64,000 nt of DNA, from assembly GCA_013396995.1 (NCBI GenBank), contig VWZP01002415.1, positions 1,650,059 to 1,714,058 on the forward strand, read 5' to 3'. Both the position numbers and the translations under genes were made by a program. A model generated the notes under the pieces. It was not told where the DNA came from, did not search any database, and saw nothing but the letters and a program-made list of their open reading frames with translations. Numbering within the stretch: the first letter of the stretch is position 1; every line of letters begins with the position of its first letter. Shown here piece by piece: positions 23,094 to 33,590 of the stretch. Source of the stretch: Dicaeum eximium. Lineage: Eukaryota; Chordata; Aves; Passeriformes; Dicaeidae.

Positions 23094-24689
23094 GTGAAGC
23101 TTCTGGCAGTGGGGAAGTAGATTTTGAATTTTTCCTTTCCTAAATATACTTCTATGTCCTTGTACCACTACATTTCATCACTGCCAGCTCCGTGTGCCTG
23201 CTGTTCTGCCAGAGAAAGCACATTAAATGAACCCTCAAACTTAACAACTGTGGAAGGAAACCAAGACACAAATGATGTCTGACATGGTTAGAACACTAAT
23301 ATCACTATTTAACAGTGGAGAATTAGTGAAGTTATGGATAAATCATTATGAAGTTCATTGTGAGCCATTTTCTGTTTGTATAAGGTGATCATGGTTATAA
23401 AACATCTGCATCAGTGATTGCTGGAGTCTTTACTTTTAACACTGTCTCCACACTACAAAATGCCATTTTTGTTCCATCTGAACTAAAAGTTGATGAGCAG
23501 TCAAGTGTAGAAAAGAGGAATGCATTATATCCCACTTATCCAAAAAGCACAAAATACCAAATTTTGTCTGCATAAACAATGCATATTCCTAATATAACTG
23601 GATCACAACTTCAGCTGCTACAAATGAAAAGCTGTCACACGTTTCATTACCACTTAATGAACTCCAAACTTGCACTAGTTTTACTCCCAGTCCCTGCACA
23701 AAATCCCCTGGACCTCTGTGCATGGACAGATTATGGTACATAGTCCAAAGCATTTTGTTATTTATCCTTCTGTCTAATATAAAAATATATTGAATGCACA
23801 GATATTTCACAAAGACTTTGGTTCCTTTCTCCTTGGCTTTGTCAGTTTATAGTAAAAGAACCTGCTCCAAAGCAGGGAATTGCCTATGGAAATTATAGCT
23901 TATAGAACATAATACTGATAACTAACTAATGTACACTTTTCATATATTCACACACCAAGAAGAATAGAAAGGAAGAGTGGAAAACAAGAGGGAGCAGTGT
24001 TAATGACAACACCGAAGCAGTAAAGCACAAAAGGGAAGAAGCATCAAGAAACTGCTCTGTGCTGTGCTATCATTACCAGATATAAAACAGTTTTCCAATG
24101 TGAGGCAGAGAAATTGGTAGCACTTGACCCACACAGTTCTTTCCACAAATCTATATGAGCTTACCTGGCATTTTTTGAAACCAGTTTTAAAGGAGAGGTA
24201 TTTATAAGTCTTCTTATATCTAATTCCAGAAGGTTAGGGCAGCACACAAATTCTCAGTTCATTAGTGATGAGTCCTTTTTATTATCAAGATTACCAAACT
24301 ATGAAAATATTTGACCAAAAGCTAAAGTCACACTATAATCTTGCCAGATCTGTATAAACACTCCTCCTGTTGGACTGTTTCTTCTAAAGAAGCTTTCTGC
24401 ATTAGTTCTTTTTTGATTGTGAATACACACCCACAGAGATTCCCTCAGAAACAACTAAATCTGAATCTATTTGCAACATCCAAATGTTAGCTGTTAATAT
24501 TTCTACAGAAGAAGAAAGAAAAAACTATTGAAGATGCTACTACTAAGTTCCTTGCAGGTCTTTTGATTTACAGGAATTCACAGAAGATGCAAACTATTCA
24601 AGATCTGATTGAAATACAAAGGTTTTATTAAAATCCAAGGGGGGGGAAAAAAACCACAGTCCCAATCAAGCCCATGGGAATTTTTCCAT

Positions 24690-24980
24690 TGGCTCTGCTG
24701 TGCCAAGACTTCAAATGGGTATTTAACCTGGCGAAGAAATGAGTAGAGACGATTGCAGGATTTCCTCTCGTTTGAACGTTCTCATTAGATGAGGCCTCAG
24801 TGACCCCTGGGTTGATGGGTTGTTTCAATGTTTAATTGCTTTGACCTTCAGGGAGTTTCTTTTCATGTCCAACATAACCTTAGGTTTTTTTAGTTTAATG
24901 TGACAAATTACTTCATAAAAACAGCCCTGGATATTTTCATTAATTCTGGACAAATTGTGTTACACATAAAAGATGTCTTT
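24690..24980. promoter_or_regulatory. Possible conserved noncoding element
   Basis: A repeat-free, balanced-composition block with CATTAGATGAGG, GTTTAATTGCTTTGACC and TCATTAATTCTGG motifs (homeodomain-like and nuclear-receptor half-site-like). It contrasts with the low-complexity sequence before it. Regulatory role is inferred from texture only. Confidence 0.25.
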
Positions 24981-27880
24981 TTCACAGATGCTGTAACCAT
25001 GCCAAATAGTATCGTAATTGTTCCTTTTTAGCTACTTTGGTATATGTCTGTATATATTTAGAGTAATTGGTATGATTTAGGAGTGTACATAAATGATGAC
25101 GTAATTCTAACCAGGGTAAGATCACAAAAATCCCACAATTTTGACACCCTACTCCATAAACTAAGCCTTCCCAAGGCTCACATTTTTTGAAAATTATACA
25201 CTTCTTTTCTTCTGAGAAGGGAGCACTGTCCTTTCCACATTGCCACTGCAACACTGGCAGAGCCACAGAAGCAGCCATGGTGGTGATGCACAAAAGGTGT
25301 TGGTTCTTTCCACATGAGCCCTGTCCAGCTGGGAGCTGCATCTTCCACACTTCTGAGACCCTGTAGAGTGGTCCAGCTGCTCTAGAGCTCTGGAAGTGCC
25401 ACCGCTGGCTGCTTTCCACACAAGTCAGGTGTCAACTTCCCCAGGCACCCTTGGGCCAAAACATGTCAATGAAAGCATTTCAGAGTCAAAGCACACAAGT
25501 CTGCGGATGGTTTCCTGATTTTCGCCTCTAAACAAAGAGCATGGAGTTGCATGTGAAAATGCCAGGTACTGCGCAGTGCTCCTCCACTGCCTCCACCAGG
25601 CTGGCACTCCTGAGGAGGGAGAAGGCCCTGTTCCCTCACGGAAAATCCAGTATGGTCAAATTTCCACCTGCTGCAGCCTGGCCTCTTGGTTGACACAAAG
25701 TGCATTTATGCCAGCCTGTCCATATGGAAATGAGAGGCTCAGCTGCGTGCCTCACACATGCGGATCCCCATCTGCAAATGTCACCTGTGAAAGACAGGGG
25801 CCACTCCAGAAGGTACAAAGCTCGGGATTGTTTAGGCAGAATGGAAAATGACACCCCGGCATTTACAATGGGATTTTTATTATCGATGTCACAGATATGA
25901 TACTTGCTACTGACATGCTTGAATTAGAAGAGACAAAGTAAACTGTTAGAAAGAAGAGGCCATTGAACTAAATACAAGTGTAACCTGCATGCTTATATTG
26001 CAGCATTCGATTTCCTCTCAAGTCTCGGGAAGAGGGGGCAGACAGCAGAGGGGAGACCTGTGTTTCAGCTAAAATCTCTTGTGTCTACACAGGAGAGTAG
26101 GGCCTCTCCAAAAAGCAGACAAAGATCCAGGAGCAGGCAGTTGCGAGAGGTTTCGTTACAGGAGATGGAGTTTGCAATTCCCGCCAATCTCCAGCGCAGT
26201 GCAGATCTCTGCAAAGCTGCAAGTAAAGAAAAAGTCAAAAATACTGCAGTTGGAAACATTCCTAAGGACTGAGCAGCTAATGACATGTCACGGTCAAAAG
26301 CTATGTTTGTCATGTCCTAAGCATACCACTGTTGACACAGGTTTGAGATCTTTGGATTTATAAGCCAAGCAAGTGGTCATCCTATGTCTCAGAGCCTGAA
26401 ACTGGCCATAAGAACCAAGAGGCCTTTTTTTCTTGGAGAGTTTTGGATGGGAGCTAGGCTAAGCAACCAGGAAATCCAGTTGGTACTCACATGCCCATTT
26501 GCTTTGGAAAGACAAAGTAACTGGTTCTGTGTGGTGAAAATTAAATAACAGTGACGTTTCCAAACATGTCACCCAAAGAGAAATGTCACTGGTCACTCTG
26601 AGCCTTGTAGAAACTGCTTGTAATACTAATAAAGTAAGGGATGAGTAGGTTTCACCTCTACTGGTTCTTTTCTCTTTTAAGGAAACAAAAGTATTTTAAA
26701 AGCATATCTAGTACTGCAGTATTGATTGCAGAAGACCCTATGTAAAGTGCTTCATTCCCCAAGAGGTTTGGCTCCTGAGGGCTTTTAGGATCATAGCTCA
26801 AAGGATGAACTGAATATGTGACAGACAGACACAGATAGATTATGAGATGTCTTAGAAGGCCAAAACTCTGGTCCCTCCTTCTGCAAAGCTGTGTACAACT
26901 AGAAGAGTGCAGTTGAATTATCCATACTAAAATCTTAGTGTCTTCATCCCACTCAAAGAGCCTCTCTAAACACTGTGCTGTCAGGAATAAGAAAGAACAG
27001 CAAAATAAGCCACTGTGTGATTCAAATATTCCTAAGTGGTCACTGAAACACCCTCCTCTTGGCCACAAGACCGCATTCTTCAACTCTGTTTGCTGCGCTA
27101 TGAAACACGAGGTCATTTTTAGCACAAGCCTTATGAATAGAGACTGGAATTTTCTACAAGGTCTTCTTTTCTTATCCCCCATTTCTCCCCCCTTTAAAAA
27201 CAACTCCCAGTCTGCCAGTACAAGAGAGTTCACTGTCTGGGAATTCCCTCCCCATGATACCTGTAGTCTTAGAGGGGACCTGGTGGCCCCTGCCGGGTCT
27301 ACAGAAGCATTTGCCAGTTTACCTGGAAGCAACCTGATCTCCTCCTCCTGCCACCCTGCCTGGTATCATCTAGCAACAGCAAGAGGCTAAGAAACATCAG
27401 GAATAACAGATTCAATTTTCCTCTAAAGCCAAAGTTTTGTGTTAAGGAGGAGAAGTGAATGATACATTGCAGGTATTTATAGCAATTAGATGCTGCCCGT
27501 AAGAACATGAGCTTGTCAGGAGGAGCAGTGACTGAAAGGCATCCAGACAGCTCCTTGATGAAGTGGTGTTCACTTGATGAAATCTGTACTCTCAGCATTT
27601 TTAAACAAAAAGCAGCTCCTTTTAGGTGAGACCTTTAGCACTCGGTCCAGAAGGGGAACAATAAAGAACTATGGCACAGGCATCTCCCAATGCTTTGTAT
27701 TTGAAACTTAGAGCTACCATTTTCTATTCTTTTCAGCCTCAGTTTAGGAGCTTCATTACTTTTCTAAGTAAAAGATTAATTTGTCCCTTAACAACTACCT
27801 CTGCTGTTTTGCCTTTTGCAGAATTATGCAGTGTATGCCAAACACAGCACAAATGAGCAGCCCATGCATGTGAATCACTG

Positions 27881-27898
27881 GCCAGCCAGCCAGCCAGC
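27881..27898. repeat. Short CCAG tetranucleotide repeat
   Basis: About four and a half tandem GCCA units, a small microsatellite. Confidence 0.85.
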
Positions 27899-30092
27899 AG
27901 TGCCTTGTCATGCAGGGTAGAGACTTTTGTGTCCAGCCACTTCTCCCTTCAGCAGGGAAGAAGGGTGAGTCTTTCAGATCCCCAGGGGCACTCTGCCACA
28001 GCTGGGGTACATCCCAGCCAATATGAAACCACAAAACCTATTCACTGGAATTAATGTCACTGCTATTAAAATGCTATGAATGAAAAAATACTTTAGATTG
28101 CAAATTCTTTGGTTTGACAACATTTTTTAAATAAATTGAGAAATTCTTCATTATTAAAATTGTGTATACTTACTGAAATTTAGATTCAGGGCCACAAGCC
28201 TTAGGCTCTGTCCTGAAATCCTTTCTGACATGGGTGGCAGCAGAAGGCTGGGGCTATTTCTCAGAATGCAAACATCACTTGCTATTCTGTGTTTCACTCT
28301 TCCAGCAGCTCCCTGAAATGAAGTCCTGCTGGAGCAAGAAGGAAGCCTTAGCTAGAGAGCATGCCCCAGCTGGGATACATTTTGCAAGTTTTGCATACCA
28401 TTATGAGGACTTAAATTGAGCCCTCCTGAAGTAGCACAGAACAGGGAACTCCAGTGTAGGAAAAAAAAACACATTTAGATTCACCCAGATTTATATCCTT
28501 TGATCAAAAGCTGCCCCTTGTGCTTATGAGAATCTCATGTAAATATCTGCAAAGTTACTCCTTTATCTGCTTTCACATTTCTTTTCAGAGAAACCTTTGC
28601 AATGCTATCTGCAGCAACTGTGGTTTCTTGGGCAGGTGAAATCATAGCTTATAGTGCTGCATATTAGAATCTCATTATCTTTTTTCTTGTTAGGGATGTA
28701 TCTGCCCCTTGTTTCAGAGGCTGTGATCATATTTTATCCCTTACTTTTGCAATACCTATAAAAATGGAGTCCTGCTGCATAACTGGTCTCCAATCTGCCA
28801 TGATAATGGAAAGAATTCTTTTATTGGCACTATGTTTTACTTAGCTGCATCTTTCAAAGAGCACTGCCAAGGTTGGTCCAAAGTTTAAACCTCACAGAAG
28901 CAGACTTTTACAAACATATGTCTGAATAGAAACGTTGCCATTGATTTTTTTAATTGCAAATGAAAACAGTTGTATTTGATGAAATAACCATTCCCCTGAA
29001 CTTTCCACCCTAAGCCTGAAAACCTAAAAGTGAAAGTGACTCAAACACAGGCAAACCTGACATCATTGATTTCTATTGTCCACGGTGAGAAAACACAACC
29101 AGTAAACAAAGCAGAAAGAGTGACAAGTAAATTGGATTTTTAAAAATTCTTTCACTTTTGATAATGTTAAGGTGGGATTTGTAACACAGGTAAAGGCATT
29201 TGTTTGTTTTCAACATAGGAGCTGTAAGGTGACAGTGTCCCTTTAAATGCCTTCCCAATTGTAATTTATTTGCTTCAGGGATGAGGAGGCGAAGTTCACA
29301 CTGGAAATACTTGTAGCTCCTGAAGAAGTTAAATTTGCTACAAGTTTCACACCCTTCCTCAGAGAGAGCTTTTGCTTTCAGGTCATCCCAAAGCAAGTCT
29401 ATTCCCCTACACAAGTCCCCTACAAGTCTATTCCTCCAAAAAAAAGCTGTGTGACCTCAACACATCCCAACAGGGTGCTTATGCACACCCTGACTCTCCC
29501 TCCAAGGGAGGAAAAAGAAGATTCAGGCAGCTCAGGTGGGGCTGGGCAGGGTTTCACATCCAAAGATGAAGGTCCAGAGGCTTTGGTCTGTCACAGGACA
29601 GAGCAGCTGGTGGGGAAATAGACTTTCCCCTTCCCACAAGCCCAGAAAAAGGATGATGGGTCTTGATGGTCATTTGGCCCTCATTTTTGTCAGACCCAGC
29701 TTCTTTGGAAACCTGTTGAGTTTTGCCCAAGAGGAGCCCAAGACAAAGTGGACCAAAGATGTCAGGATGTGGCATGCTGTGGGGAGCCACATTAAGGACT
29801 TCAGCTGATCAAAACTGCCACTGTGGGATGTGAATTCCTGTACCAAATTGAAAGTCAGAATCCTGTGCAAATTGTTTATTTAGCATATTATCATATTAAA
29901 TGATGTTTCTGTAAAAATGTGAGGCTTTTCAATGCCAGAATTGTTCATGGCATAAATGCCTTAATAAAGCAACAGCTAAAGTCTCTAAATGGAGGAAAAC
30001 AACTGCCTTTGCTTCCACTCATCAGCATGTCTGGATAAAAATCACCTTTCCTGTTTAGTGTTTGTCTTCCATATTTTCAAGTGTAGAAATTT

Positions 30093-30112
30093 AAAAAAAA
30101 AAAAAAAAAAAA
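30093..30112. repeat. Poly-A tract of 20 bases
   Basis: An uninterrupted A run lies about 100 bp upstream of the exon-like segment at 30215. There is no AATAAA directly before it; the nearest AATAAA is far upstream at about 29962. It is probably a simple homopolymer. Confidence 0.9.
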
Positions 30113-30214
30113 GCTGTGTAGCAGCTGGCCCATTTAAGGAGGTGATACATATTATTCAAGTGATTACATGAATGGCTAAAAGAGTTGCATTATTCCCTGT
30201 TTTCATTTGTGCAG

Positions 30215-30409
30215 CATAGCTTTGGCATGGTGATGAACTATGTCAACCAGGAACCTTGGCTGCCTTCTAATGGAGAAAGCCCCTCAAAGATCTTTGATGT
30301 GACAACGAAACTGGGAAATATTACTGACTCACAGCCTTTAAGCAATCAAGAAGTGATCAAAGCAGTGACTCAAGAATTCAAGGGAAAAATTACATGCTCA
30401 GGGAAATGA
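30215..30409 (+). CDS. Putative 3'-terminal coding exon of unidentified gene
   Basis: A polypyrimidine tract with TTTTCATTTGTGCAG (AG at 30213-30214) forms a good 3' splice site. The exon would start in phase 0 with CAT, and the frame stays open for 64 codons to TGA at 30407-30409. The translation has soluble-protein composition with no low complexity (pieces: NYVNQEPWLPSNGES, then KIFDVTTKLGNITDSQP, then QEVIKAVTQEFKGKIT, ending CSGK). Codon use is balanced, unlike the chance frames nearby. No donor of good quality precedes the stop, so a terminal exon is the simplest reading. No AATAAA was found close downstream. I do not recognise the protein. It could also be a degenerate exon or a chance frame behind a cryptic acceptor. 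Confidence 0.4.
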   Translation, partial: HSFGMVMNYVNQEPWLPSNGESPSKIFDVTTKLGNITDSQPLSNQEVIKAVTQEFKGKITCSGK

Positions 30410-31644
30410 GGAAAGCTTATTACCTACTGATATTCAATAGAACAGGCAACCGAAAGTCTAATTTTGTGAAATATGCTTTTAATTGGTATTCACCGACTTA
30501 TTGTATATTACTTATGTAAAAAGCAGCTTTTAATTCCAAAAAAAATTAATGGCTCAAAATTCCAGTCATGATAGTGTGGGGTGGAAACACTTAGTCTCAT
30601 TTCAACTCTGTCCTAGTCCAACATAAAATGCAGGGCGGGGGTCTTCAGGGTTCACCTCTGTAACCTCAGCCCTGGAGCCATCAGCCTTGCACAGATTTCT
30701 CCTCTGTCAGAGTGAAGGGTTGGTGAGGGCATCTGAGCATCATTCTGTGAAGTGCCTACACCTGCAAATTAGGCAGGGGCAAAGCACAAAATGTCCAGCA
30801 CTGAAGGTAGCAGCACACTCTCCACCCCATGCCTGGGGACAGCCTGGGATGTGAAGACAGCTGAAAGCACACTGGGTCTGGGGAGAATAGAGTGCAGCTC
30901 CCTTAAGCTACCCTGTGCCACATGTCTCAGTCCATTGCACTCTACTGGCTTCGGCCTGGGGTTTGGTATGAAGGTGTGCCTGCTCTCTGGGGAGTGTTTG
31001 TTCCCTACAGTGTAGCCATGAAGGGATGATAGGGTGTGAAACAAAAAGCAAAGTGCTTTTCTCCAGCATAGAAATGCACCGGGGGAAGCTCCTGTCAGCT
31101 GTCCAAAGTCAGTAGGATTTGGACATCCAAACACTCCAGGAAGGCTCCTACAACACATGCTAGTGTGTAGTTATTTTCCTATGCTCTATTTGTTCTAATC
31201 AGGTGAAATCACCATATTTCTCAGTTTCCTACTATGGCTGTGCCATCACTGAAGTTGGGGTGGCCGTGGGTGCTGGCCCCTGACCAGGAGCTCAGGTGTA
31301 CAGAGTCTGTCACCCAGCCTGAAGACTGATGGCAAGGGGACATATTTTGGAGCTGTGGCTGTTGAGTGCTACTGAGACAAGGAGAAGTTTCCTTCAGAGG
31401 CAGATTAGAGATGGGACAGGGGAAATTCCTTTCACCTGATCAGCATATTTTTGCCTTTGCTGAAAACACTCATTTATTTGCCCAGTGAACCATTCACTCA
31501 CATTAGCTACATGTAATTTTTATATGCCCCAACAGAAAGGCTATCACCTAACTGGTTTTCTGACTGCCCATTGATTGGTTGTCAGGCATCTCCACATGTA
31601 AAACTCTTTGATTGTGCCAATGATCAAGTAAAAATTGAAGCTAC
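30410..31644. other. Noncoding stretch; possible 3' UTR at its start
   Basis: The first part (30410-30560) is AT-rich and could be 3' untranslated sequence if the upstream exon is real, but lacks an obvious polyadenylation signal. The rest is anonymous. Confidence 0.45.
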
Positions 31645-32438
31645 TTGTGCTTTTGTCTTGTCTATTCGGACTTCAGCAAGGCCTTGGACACTGTCTCCCA
31701 CAGCACACTCCTGGAAAAGCTGGCAGCCTGTGGCTTGGACAGGAGCACTCTTTGCTGGGTTAGGAACTGGCTGGATGGCCGGGCCCAGAGAGTGCTGCTG
31801 AACGGGGCTGGGGCCAGTCACAGTGGTGTCCCTCAGGGCTCTGTGCTGGGGCCAGTTCCATTCAATATTTTTATTGATGACATGGATGAGGGTATTGAGT
31901 CTTTCATCAGTAAATTTGCAGATGACACTAAGCTGGGAGCGCGTGTCGATCTGTTAGAAGGTAGGAGGGCTCTGCAGAGAGACCTGGAATGGTTGGATGG
32001 ATGGGAAGAGTCCAATAAGATGAAGTTTAATAAGTCCAAGTGCTGAGTCCTGCATTTTGGCCACAGTAACCCCTGCAGCGTTACAGGCTGGGGATGGTGT
32101 GGCTGNNNNNNNNNNNNNNNNNNNNNNNNNNNNNNNNNNNNNNNNNNNNNNNNNNNNNNNNNNNNNNNNNNNNNNNNNNNNNNNNNNNNNNNNNNNNNNN
32201 NNNNNNNNNNNNNNNNNNNNNNNNNNNNNNNNNNNNNNNNNNNNNNNNNNNNNNNNNNNNNNNNNNNNNNNNNNNNNNNNNNNNNNNNNNNNNNNNNNNA
32301 GTCACCATCCCTGGATGTGTTTAAAAACAGACTGGATGTAGCACTCAGTGTCATGGTTTAGTTGAGGTGTTAGGGCATGGGTTGGACTCGATGATCTTGA
32401 AGGTATCTTCCAACCTAGTGATTCTATGAAATTCTGTG
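31645..32438 (+). mobile_element. CR1 LINE, 5'-truncated, with reverse-transcriptase remnant
   Basis: The frame at 31645-32046 encodes the core of a non-LTR reverse transcriptase of the CR1 clade: DFSKALDTVSHS, then CWVRNWLDGRAQR, SGVPQGSVLGP (palm motif), FADDTKLG (catalytic FADD box) and LEWLDGWEESNKMKFNKSKC. It ends at TGA where CR1 elements normally continue with an Arg-like codon, consistent with CGA/CGG to TGA decay. After the assembly gap come the CR1 3' untranslated tail (GTCACCATCCCTGGATGTG; TTGGACTCGATGATCTTG) and terminal octamers ATTCTATG at 32421 and ATTCTGTG at 32431. The 5' portion of the element is missing, as in most avian copies. The short spacing between GRAQR and SGVPQG suggests a small in-frame deletion. 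The copy is inactive. Confidence 0.93.
32106..32299. other. Assembly gap (194 N)
   Basis: Unresolved bases fall inside the CR1 element between the reverse-transcriptase region and its 3' tail. The gap is repeat-caused. Its stated length may not equal the true length. Confidence 0.98.
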
Positions 32439-32691
32439 TCTTGATGTTACATTCTACTCCCCCTAGACTCTAATTTTTTAAAATATGTCAAATGCTGCAA
32501 AACAAGAATTGTACATTTTTAGAGAACGCTGAGAGGATGATCCATGCTGACAGGCATTCACTCGCTATCTGCCACAGGTAGCCCAGCATTAGGTGCTTCA
32601 GGGCACTGAAAGGATTTGATCTAATCCTATATTATAAGAACTACCCAACATTGTACCTTCTCTTTTCCAACACAGACACTTATGTACAGCC

Positions 32692-32760
32692 TAAGGGCCC
32701 AATCCTGCTCCTCTTGAAATCAGTTGGAGTTTTTGCCTTTGCTTCAGCATCAGAGGGGGA
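32692..32760. repeat. Ancient sauropsid dispersed repeat fragment
   Basis: The stretch runs TAAGGGCCCAATCCTGCTCC, followed by a TGAAATCAGTTGGAGTTTTTGCC element. It matches the old repeat I know from turtle, crocodile and bird DNA, which contains GGGCCCGATCCTGC and GAAGTCAATGG-type words. The family name is uncertain. The copy is old and diverged. Confidence 0.5.
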
Positions 32761-33553
32761 AGGAGCAACTTTTGTAAGGGCATTAATGGTGGCTGGCCCT
32801 TCAGTCTTTCCATCCTAATCACTGTTTAATGGGAAAAGGCAGACAAAACAGTGCTAGAAACATTACCAGTGTATAATTAGAGCAACCTGCCCTCCAGCTT
32901 TTTTTCTGTCAGGTAACTTCTCTTCAATTGCTCTTCCTTGCTAAAAAAATCTGAAATTCATGCATCGACTGGTAATCTGGATTAAGGAAAAGAGAGGCCC
33001 TTTCAGCAGAGACAGACTTCTATGGACATCAAAAGATTCAGGGTTCTTCTGTAATAAAAACAAACTCATTAACTACATTAGAAGGACATGTACACAGAAT
33101 GCAAATACTCTCAATAACTAAACACTTCTTGTAAGCAGCTGATGAATTGTGCTTATTGAAACAAAGCCTGAATACAGAAGCCAATGACTAAGTCTTAAGA
33201 ATGCTTTTCATTTTCTTTCCCATCTTGTTAGCCAGTAAAATGAATTTATTGTATCCTACCATTGCCATTCATTGTAGCACATCAGACTTGAAACCAAGAA
33301 GATATGTTACAGATACTGTGCAGAGCTGCATAACTGGGAAACATGAGGACTTAGCTGAATGCAGGTTTTCTCTGCCTGATCTTTGCTAATAGAAACATTG
33401 GAGCACTCATATGACAAAGCCAGAGACTGATTTTGCAATGTTCATGCTTGTGATCCTTTCTCTTACAAATAACACAGGTCCATAGAAACTGGCTTCTAGC
33501 TGCTTCCAAGAAGCACTCATCTTTTTCTATTGCCTGGAACTATAAGACTGGAT

Positions 33554-33590
33554 AAAATATGCAATTGAAAGAAAAATATGCAATTAAAAG
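33554..33590. repeat. Short tandem duplication (18-bp unit)
   Basis: AAAATATGCAATTGAAAG at 33554-33571 is repeated with one substitution at 33573-33590. Each unit has an octamer-like ATATGCAATT core, giving two POU-like sites 19 bp apart. Confidence 0.8.

Larger units (their letters stand above)
22251..30214. other. Noncoding stretch, no gene seen
   Basis: No gene was recognised. It contains the hairpin at 23065-23093, a possible regulatory block at 24690-24980, a run of eight G followed by A at about 24641-24655, a CCAG repeat at 27881-27898, and a 20-base A tract at 30093-30112. The longest frame (26658-27332, minus) is unrecognisable and looks like chance. Confidence 0.55.

Noticed and set aside
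26658..27332. 224-codon minus-strand open frame
   Set aside because: The translation has no recognisable family and a random mix of Cys, Ser and Leu. An overlapping long frame on the other strand is equally plausible, so neither is supported.
31833..32354. Open frames running through the N gap in both directions
   Set aside because: Unresolved bases are translated as X; these are antisense or artefact frames of the CR1 element.
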